Of a stretch of DNA of 64,000 nt, positions 53,101-62,100 are shown piece after piece. Location of the stretch: positions 1-64,000 of the forward strand of contig BGZK01000911.1 of assembly GCA_005406025.1 (NCBI GenBank), given 5' to 3'. Below the pieces are notes generated by a model. It was not told where the DNA came from. It worked only from the letters and a program-made list of their open reading frames with translations, and searched no databases. This DNA comes from Eumeta japonica (Eukaryota > Arthropoda > Insecta > Lepidoptera > Psychidae). How positions within the stretch are numbered: position 1 is the stretch's first letter; every line of letters starts with the position of its first letter. Both the position numbers and the translations under genes were made by a program.

Positions 53101-56100
53101 ACTTCGTACAATGCATTTAAATAAAGTTAATAAATTTAAAAATCTACATTGCAGCATGTCGTCCATTTAAATATCACTATATACTCGCATGAAAGCACTT
53201 CTAATTATATCTATACGTAGTAGGTTACACGATAATAATTTTTATTCATTTTTAGTATGTTCATATGGTGAAAACCTTAATGAATATCCGGCACCTGGGG
53301 AAAACTAATCGGGTTATATCTAAGTCCCACTTGTTAGTACTTAGATATAAATATCTAATTAATTAATAAGTCCTACTTATTAATTATTTGAAAATACTAA
53401 AGCATTCCATAATAAAAACATTTAATCCAGAAAAAGACCATAAAAGCGTTGTGAACAAAATTATAGCTTAACCAACAAATGCAAGACAATACACAAATTT
53501 GAAGCATTCTGCACTAGGGCACTGCACAAACGCAAAAATAAGACGATTATTCAAATTCAGTAAAAAAATATAAGTAATAAAAAAGCAATATTCATAAGAA
53601 ACATAAACATCAATGAGACGTTTCAGGCTGGTGGAGTTATAACAATTTATTAATGTCGGGTTTCAATTTAGTTAACATCAGTCGCAAATCACCACGGCCA
53701 GTGATTTGCAGTCTATTCCTTTTCTTCAACAGTAAATTAGCTACTGCACTAAACCCACGTTCAACCAAATGTGATGAAGGAAAGGAAATTAATTTTTTTT
53801 ATACTATTTTCCACAATACAGGATATTGATTCTGGGAGCCAGAACTCTTGGTATCCATTTCTGAATTTTACTTATAATTCTTCATTAGTTGTGAGTTCTA
53901 CGAGTTCTCCTTCTAAATTTGACGATTCTGCTGCATCTGCCTTTGCAAAGGGTCTTAAACCCAGCTTGGTACATTCATATTTAAAATATCCTGGAATCGC
54001 TCCAGAGTCCAGGTGTTGGCATTAAGTCAGTAAATTTTCCTGTTTTACTGATAATGTTGGTAATGGCGAAAAGTGGTTGAATTCACCTCTTCCTAGATTT
54101 CGTTCGAATAGAGAAAGTTTTTCCACAAAAGCAACTATGACGTTTATTGTTTTTATTGAATTCGATAAAAACCGTCATCACCTTGCAACTGTTAATTAAC
54201 ATAATGAAATATTTTAAAATGGTCTGTGAAATAAGCGATGATATTTTTGAACGCAATCAAGTTTTCGCGTAGTTCATCGTCTCCTGTTTTCAAGAAAGCT
54301 CCGTACTGAGTCAAATAGATTGAAAAAGCGATTCAGGTAAGCGCGTTTGAGAGCCATCGTACTTCTGTGTGCAGCAGTAAGCGATTATAGTCTTCATCAT
54401 CTTCACAAAAAAGTTACTCAAATAATCTGTCATTTAATGAATTACTTGTTATCTTGTTGACTGCTCTAACAACCTAATGAAGCGACGCGTGCAAGCGTTC
54501 GTTAACATTTTTTTTGCAACCAAGTGCTGACGATGATAAATACAATGTACATCGAGTACATTTGGTACTCTTTGTTTTAAATGAGCAATGAAACCCTTAT
54601 GATGCCCTATCATTGCTGGAGCACCATCTGTAGCAACTGACGAAATATTTTTAATAGGAAATTCTTTCTCTTGGAAAAAAAACGTGCATGGTATTAAATA
54701 TGGATTCTACCTTTGTATCAGATTCCATTTTTTTTTTTTGCAAATAATCACTCTTGACATTTTTTCTTCTTTTATGAATCGGACATAAGCCTAGAGTAGT
54801 GATTTGGTAAAGTTGATTCATCGAGTTGAGTGGAAAATTTGGAAGTCTTTAAGTAATTACACATTAATAATATAATGTCTTTCGCAATTTCATCGATTCT
54901 TCTTTGTACTTTATTATTACTCAAAGTAATTTTTTTGATGATATATAAATATGTATTGTTTAATGATTCGTGATCTTATTTTATTATACAAATAATTATA
55001 AAGTTTTGTATTACTATACTCCATACAGCTAAGAAATTATCAAGTTTTTTTTAAGTATATTTTCATTGACATTATGAAATTATTGGTTCGTATTAATTGC
55101 AATCTTAGGTGATTACTGTAATAAGCTTTATTATGAAGAAAAATATATTATAATTCTTTTCATACTTTCAACCAAAAAACAATAATAAAGATTTAAAATT
55201 ATGTACCACTCCATTTACGCCTTGTTTTAAAACAGCACATATAAATTGTAAGAAAAATGGGACTTATTGTCTACCAATAATAAGGAGATCTTTGTTCTCT
55301 TTGCATTTAAAAATGAACCTTATATTATGACATTGTGGTTGAAATGTCTGATGATAAATAATGTTTCTTCCCTTCTTTTTCTTTAGCACTGCATAATAGT
55401 ATAGTAAAATGTGGGACAGAGACATCAAATACCTTTTGAGTCATTTTTCGCCGTGAATATAGTTTGCAACTGTGCATCTTCTCTTTTTATAAATCTATGG
55501 AAAAAATGAAGCATAATAAAAATGTGTTTGTTTTTTTGTGTCATTGACAGTTTTATGATTTCTCCTTTTAGGTACCATGTTTTTTTCGGAAGCAGGAATA
55601 TTGGTCTTGGTATGGGAAACCCTAGCGATGATATTAGACAAGAAAATGGATGAAGTCCCCGTTCAATTTTGTGACGTGCGCTTCGACAGCGACGTCATTG
55701 CGACTGATGATGAAGTTTTAGACTTTGATGTGACCATACAGAAAGGATCTGGGCAATTTGAGGTAAATAAAAGTCCAATTTCTTAACTTATAGATTTTGA
55801 CTTTCCTCTAAATATAAAATGTATCTTTACAGCACAACTTTTGGGCAACAATTTCTACTTTTGATATTTTCCGATGTTGCATTTAATTGTGTATATATTT
55901 GTACAAAATAATAAAAAAACATGCTATTTGAAGAAAGGGAAAGCCTATAATATCACAATATAATAATAGATTTATTTCAAATTATTTTTGAGTCTTTATT
56001 TATTATTTTGTGATCGAGTTGCACGGCTTTAATCTCACGTAAAAGGCCATTTCTGAAAATACTTTAACCTGATAAATCGTTTTGCTTCCATGTGAATAGC

Positions 56101-59100
56101 TATAAAAGCTATGGAATACGATGGTATTCCTGAGCTCTTATACTGTTAAGCAAATTTATTATTTAAGTGGATTTGCCAGACACTCTGGTATATTGTCAAT
56201 CTTAAAAACTGAGTTTAAATATAAAAAAAAACTTGCAATTAAATTAAAAAAAAAAACAATTTGAGCCAAAAAAAAAATATTTTAATGACAATCTCGTACC
56301 TAATCAAATCGCTTACACGACAACCGCGCAGTAAAAGATTTCAAGAATGACGGCCCCGAATCGAACGTTATAACGTAAGATGTATATATATTAAGCGGAC
56401 TGACGACCTGATAAATATCGTCTGGACATCATTGGTAATGAATATGGACCCAGATCACTTATCATAGCAATTTTCACTTTCAGTTTAATGCCTAAATAAA
56501 TAATGTAAACAGTTGAACATACAGATATATAACTTTTAATATTACCACATTCCAATAAGTGAAACACTATTTTATGACAAATATTATTTACAATAAGTCT
56601 TTAATAGAATCATTCAAAATGCAATCAAAGCTAGACTAATTTAAATAATTTAATTGTTTAATTAAATATTAAACAATTAAATTAATTAATAAATAAAAAA
56701 ACAATACCAACGTAGTGCAAAATATAACTAAGTTATAGCATTCAAAGAAATAGAAATTTATTAAAATTTATTCTATTATAAGCTCACATGCATTTATCGG
56801 TGAATTAGGTAGCAATCATAGATCTCTACTTAGCATATTCTTACATACATCACCTGCTTCATAGATGTTTCGGTAGATTAAAATCTGGGTCATCGTTCGT
56901 ATGCCACTAATAAAGTTTGCATGAGATTTTCTATGGTACCTAATGCTAACACACATTTCCTTTACACATTTAATTTGGAAGTACCTTTTTTTACCATTTC
57001 TAGATATCCAAATGACTTTCACACTTCATTTTGTACGCTGGCGACTAAATATTTCAACAACACCGCACTTTCATAGCAATGTTCGAAAATTTATATTTTA
57101 AGGACACTAGAGTGTCCTTATCACGACACGCTAATCAATCTTTTAAAGACTGTGTAGTTCTTATTTTGATGTTTTTTGGGTCACGTGTGACTTTCTCAAC
57201 GACACATAATCGTAATAACCATGTCTTTATTATAAATAGTACAATATGCTTGCTGCATTTGCTATTCATATCAATTTTAACAACATTAATGTAGAGCCCG
57301 ATTTACAAATTTTGTGTAATAATTCTTTTTTCACAGTACTTGCACCTCCATACATCATTCAGTCATGTGTTTGTTATCTTCAAACACCCTTGTCTTATAG
57401 TTATATATATTTTTACTTTTATGTTCACGTCTTTCTTTTACAGATATTCTGCAACTCGCACGCCGGCTTTTAATAAACTTTTAGTTTATTTCAAATTCGT
57501 TATCTTTCAAATTGTATGCAACTAGCCATTATCCTCCCGCTTCGTTGGGCGTAAATTAACATTCAGTAATAGTTGTTTTTTTTTATTCAAATATGTCAAT
57601 AGTTTAGCTGACGTTTGCGTGAATGAATCCCTTCATTTTTATTATTAAACGTTCTCGGCATCAACTTCGATCCCGATCACGGTCCCGTTATCAATATCAA
57701 TTTCGGTTCCATTAATAGGTTCAATCCCGCTTCCGTTATTTCGATAGCGGTCAGGATGCCCCCCAATCTTGGTTTTTCCTTGGCCATGGATATTAGTGAT
57801 AACAGAATGTTACATTTACTGGTACTCATATATATGTTTTCCTATAAAATGTAATCTAGGTACAAAATCTAATATTATCTTACAATATTAATCAAAGGAT
57901 GACATTTTAGGCATTATTCCACGGAGTTCTCTTCGTTGCAAACTCCTACTAAATAGAGCGTGCGTTCCGAGTTCATTCCGCCATTCGCTCATATAACTCA
58001 CCATTTCTATTTTCTCTTTATGTTCTGTGGACATAAAAAGTATTCGTTGTGTGCAAAATAAGTCCTTGCCATATTGAGAAAAGGCAAATACCATTTATAT
58101 GCAAATTCACTTTACACTTTCTTATATTCATTTCTTTAACAACCACAGTCACTAAAAGCTCTTATATGATAATCAAATTAATTTCTTATTCCCTTATTAA
58201 GAAATTCGCAGTCTTATTGAATTCGCAAGTTTAGTGTGAGTGCACGTTACAGAATTTTCTGGCAACACAAGTGCCCAGCTGGGATTAATTTTTTTTTTCA
58301 TTTGTATGATCATAATGAAATTTTTCAGATAACGAAATGGATATCCTGTTTACAGTGCAAGAGGAAGGGTTTAAAAGTACAGCTATTTCTAAATTAACAA
58401 TGTAAACATTACAAGGATTGTATGCTCGTGTACTTCTGTCCAAAAGTTAGTCAGTGTTAAAAGTAATTCTCATTATTTTAGGTCACGCATAAGAGTAGCA
58501 TCGTAGCGAGCGGTCGTATCCGAAAACATGGCAAAGAAATCATCTCAACCGTTGTAATAGAACCAGTTGAAGACGAACATGTGACGTCTTCAGAAATTTA
58601 CAAAATATTGCACCTTCGAGGATATTCATTTAGGTATATCAATATCGTAAAATAATTTTACCACAGAACTTTTCAGCATTAATATTTACCAGCATTTCTC
58701 GAGAATCCTTCGCTGTTGCTACTTTGAGAATTCAAATGATATATATTCGTTTTCTACAAAATTTATGATAAGCAATAGAAATTTGTTCGCAAATAATTTA
58801 AAAACAACATTTTAGGTGAGTCTAAAATTCTTTAACCCAAAATATTTTTTTTTTGTGGAGTGGATAGATACATACAAGTTTTTATTATTATTATCATAAA
58901 CTCACGCCTGTTTACCAGAAGGATAGACAAAGACCATGGTATAATCCTTCCATATCTTGTTTCACTGATATCCATCAATGGTTTCATGCAAACTCGTCAA
59001 TTTAGATTGATTGAAGTTGGGTCCTTATTTTAAATGTCACCAATTTGGTTGACGTAAGAATATCTAGGACAATAATTGTCAATTTTTTCATCACACATAT

Positions 59101-62100
59101 ACGTTCTGTAAAGTCACTTCAGCAGTCAATATCCATTTTTCCTTTCCAAATAGCCAAGCCATCGCAACATACTTTTTAATATTCCAATCACCACGTCTTT
59201 CAAACTACATAGTTCTTTACATCACTGTTTTTACATCTCTGTTTCGAAAATATTACATACACACCTATAACTCAGTTTAATATACTAGCCCTTAATTTGA
59301 CAAAAACTATACGAGGCCATCCCCTGTAGCAATAGTAAATACCTCATTTTTTTATATAGAATACTCAAGAAGCAAACGGAGGAGGCTAGGCACAACAGAG
59401 TACACGGTCGCCCCTACGCATAGACACTCAAACCCCAAAGCAGTCATCATTATGTTCATCACACTGATGACTCCTCTGGTGCATGATGTACGTACTGAAG
59501 ATTGTGCATGAAGTAAAGAGGGAAGTGAACCACCGGAACTTTCTCTCACTGGACGAAATGAACAGTGGAAGCTCTTACTTCCGCCTATATCTTATAAAAG
59601 TGTGGTATTTCATCGGTCGAGACAGCCCATTTTGCCTATGGCCGAAGTATAACTCCACCACAGTAAATATGTGTGTTATATGCGCATTAGATATTATAAA
59701 TTATTCATTCGATGAATTGCCACAATAAATTAGACATCTTAGAGACGCGAGAATTGTTCTCTAAATTTGTTACAAGTGATTACGTTAGTGTGATGTTATT
59801 CCATCTGACAAACAGTAAAAAAATAATCGAAATTTTTAAAGACATTCACACACCTGACCAATAATTATTCGACGGTTATCGAATAGTTATTGCACATGTG
59901 GTATGCACTCATAAATTGATTCTTCAAAGTACTTTTAAGAAGTACTACAATTTCCCAGATAACGAAATTTATAAACTTGGAAATATTATGTGAGTATATT
60001 ATTATGAAGAACCAAAGCATTGGTATAACTATGTAACATGACATATATGGCATAAGATTTTTTTATTGTAATGCGGTTTTCAAGGACTGTTTTGAATGAA
60101 ATAGATGAGTATTAATTTTATGTTTATTATTAATGCTGGGATTGAAACTGTTTAAATCTAAATATTGATGATGTCGGATAGTGCATTCATAATCAAAACA
60201 AAAAATGTTTAACAACTATCGGTTCAATTTAAAAGCAAACTTAAGTTTCTAATAAACTTCGTTTATAATTATTGCAGTGGATCCTTTAGAAGCATCTTCA
60301 AAAGCAATATTAATTTCACCAAAGCTCAAATAATCTGGAACGAAGACTGGGTCACTTTTATTGACTCTTTACTGCAGTTAAATGTACTAAGAAGTAACCA
60401 CAAATGGATATCCAAAGTGAAATATATAAGGGAAATTACTATAGATATTAACGAACACCAATTATCAAATAAGATGAAAATAGACAACGAAAGATGCATC
60501 CTCAATGCTGAGATTTCAAACTTCGGAGTTCTGACCAGGTAAACAATTTTTGTCTAAAACCCGTTAACTTTAATAAATGATTATCACAGTACAAACAATT
60601 TTTTATCATATATCTAAGACGATGAATAGTAAAATTGGGATCATCTTAATATTCGTTTGAAGCTTTAAATGCAAAATAAATAAATCGGAAAACTTTATAC
60701 GATTTCAATTGAGCTTTGGATTTAAATATTTCAGTCAATAGAGTAAGTTATCGATACGATTTCACGTTATTTGTTCAGCTTTGATCATAGCTTGCAGTGT
60801 GTAGTTTAAATTCTAAGCGAAAGTTAAGAAAAAGTTTAGTTCTTCAAAGCCAATGATAAATATTTTATGGTTTCAATGCTATTCATTGTGATTAGTTACA
60901 TAATAATGTTAGGTAAACTCAACCATTTGAGTTTTTAATACAGTAGAGCTGCTACAGCAGTTAATGCGCTCAAATGAAAGAAACGGTTATTTCTCAATAG
61001 TGTAACTTATTTTGTGGTTAACACTAACCTATATTAGAATATCAAATTCTATCTTAGCGTTATATTCGTTTTGAATTATTTTTTAAATTAAATTCAATGA
61101 GTTACCACAAATAGATGACCTTAATCTAACGAAATGATTGGTACCAGTGAAAACATGACTAACGGTAAATCGACGTAATAGTAGCCACCGTTGTAGTCGA
61201 CAAACTCGATTGCTCGGCTTAATAAATATGTTTGAAGTCATTTTAACCCTTTTGGATTTTGCAGATGCGGTGGTGTCCTGTTGCAAGATATAACGCTAAA
61301 TGACATCCCTCAACCTGAGAGACCGACTGTTATTAAAAGACGGGAGTTCGTACCGTACCATCCTGTTGAAACATTTGATGTGAGGCATTAAATTGGATGT
61401 ACTTGATTGAAAATAAAATATTTTAATAAAGTTGTGGAAAAGTCGAAAATAGTCATTTAATATTATAATGAATAACTTCAAAATTGTTCTATTATGTTCT
61501 GTTTTGCACTAACTGTACCTAGAAACCGGACCTCTTAGTCCGCCACACTTTTGATCACATCTAGCATTTTTCTAATCATATATATCTATCAAATATAATG
61601 CTAACTTATATTCCGTACGCTAGTCAATATGAGAATGGAAACTTTGCATAAAAACTATTCTTATTGAGCAAAATCAACGCAATTTCCATTTTCACTTCCA
61701 CAACAATAATCGTATAACCACATTTTAAGTTTATCCTTAATTTTCTTTTATCGTGATTGATATTTTTAGGTCAATACAGTCGTCCACGTATTTCTACAAA
61801 TCGTGGCTGAAAACAGTAGTGATGGGACAATAAATGCGATCGAATTCGTTATGTCTGAGGATGAACAACCTTTGGGTGGTTTGATGAAAATGATATCGAA
61901 CGAATTGACAAATGTCAGCTTCGACCATAAATCTATACAATTTGAAAATGTTTCTGATATCAAAATTTTTGAAGATCCAAATCTTTTGATCGGGCACAAT
62001 CTTTTGTCGGATAAGAAGGTGAGAGACGTAATCAAGCATTAAAATTAGCATATATGAATTTCGCTAAACCATCTTACATACTTCAAAAACCATTTATTCT

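Noticed and set aside
59483..59728. 81-codon frame in intron 19 as an extra exon or gene
   Set aside because: No FAS similarity, no need for an exon (exons 19 and 20 join in phase), and no recognised domain.
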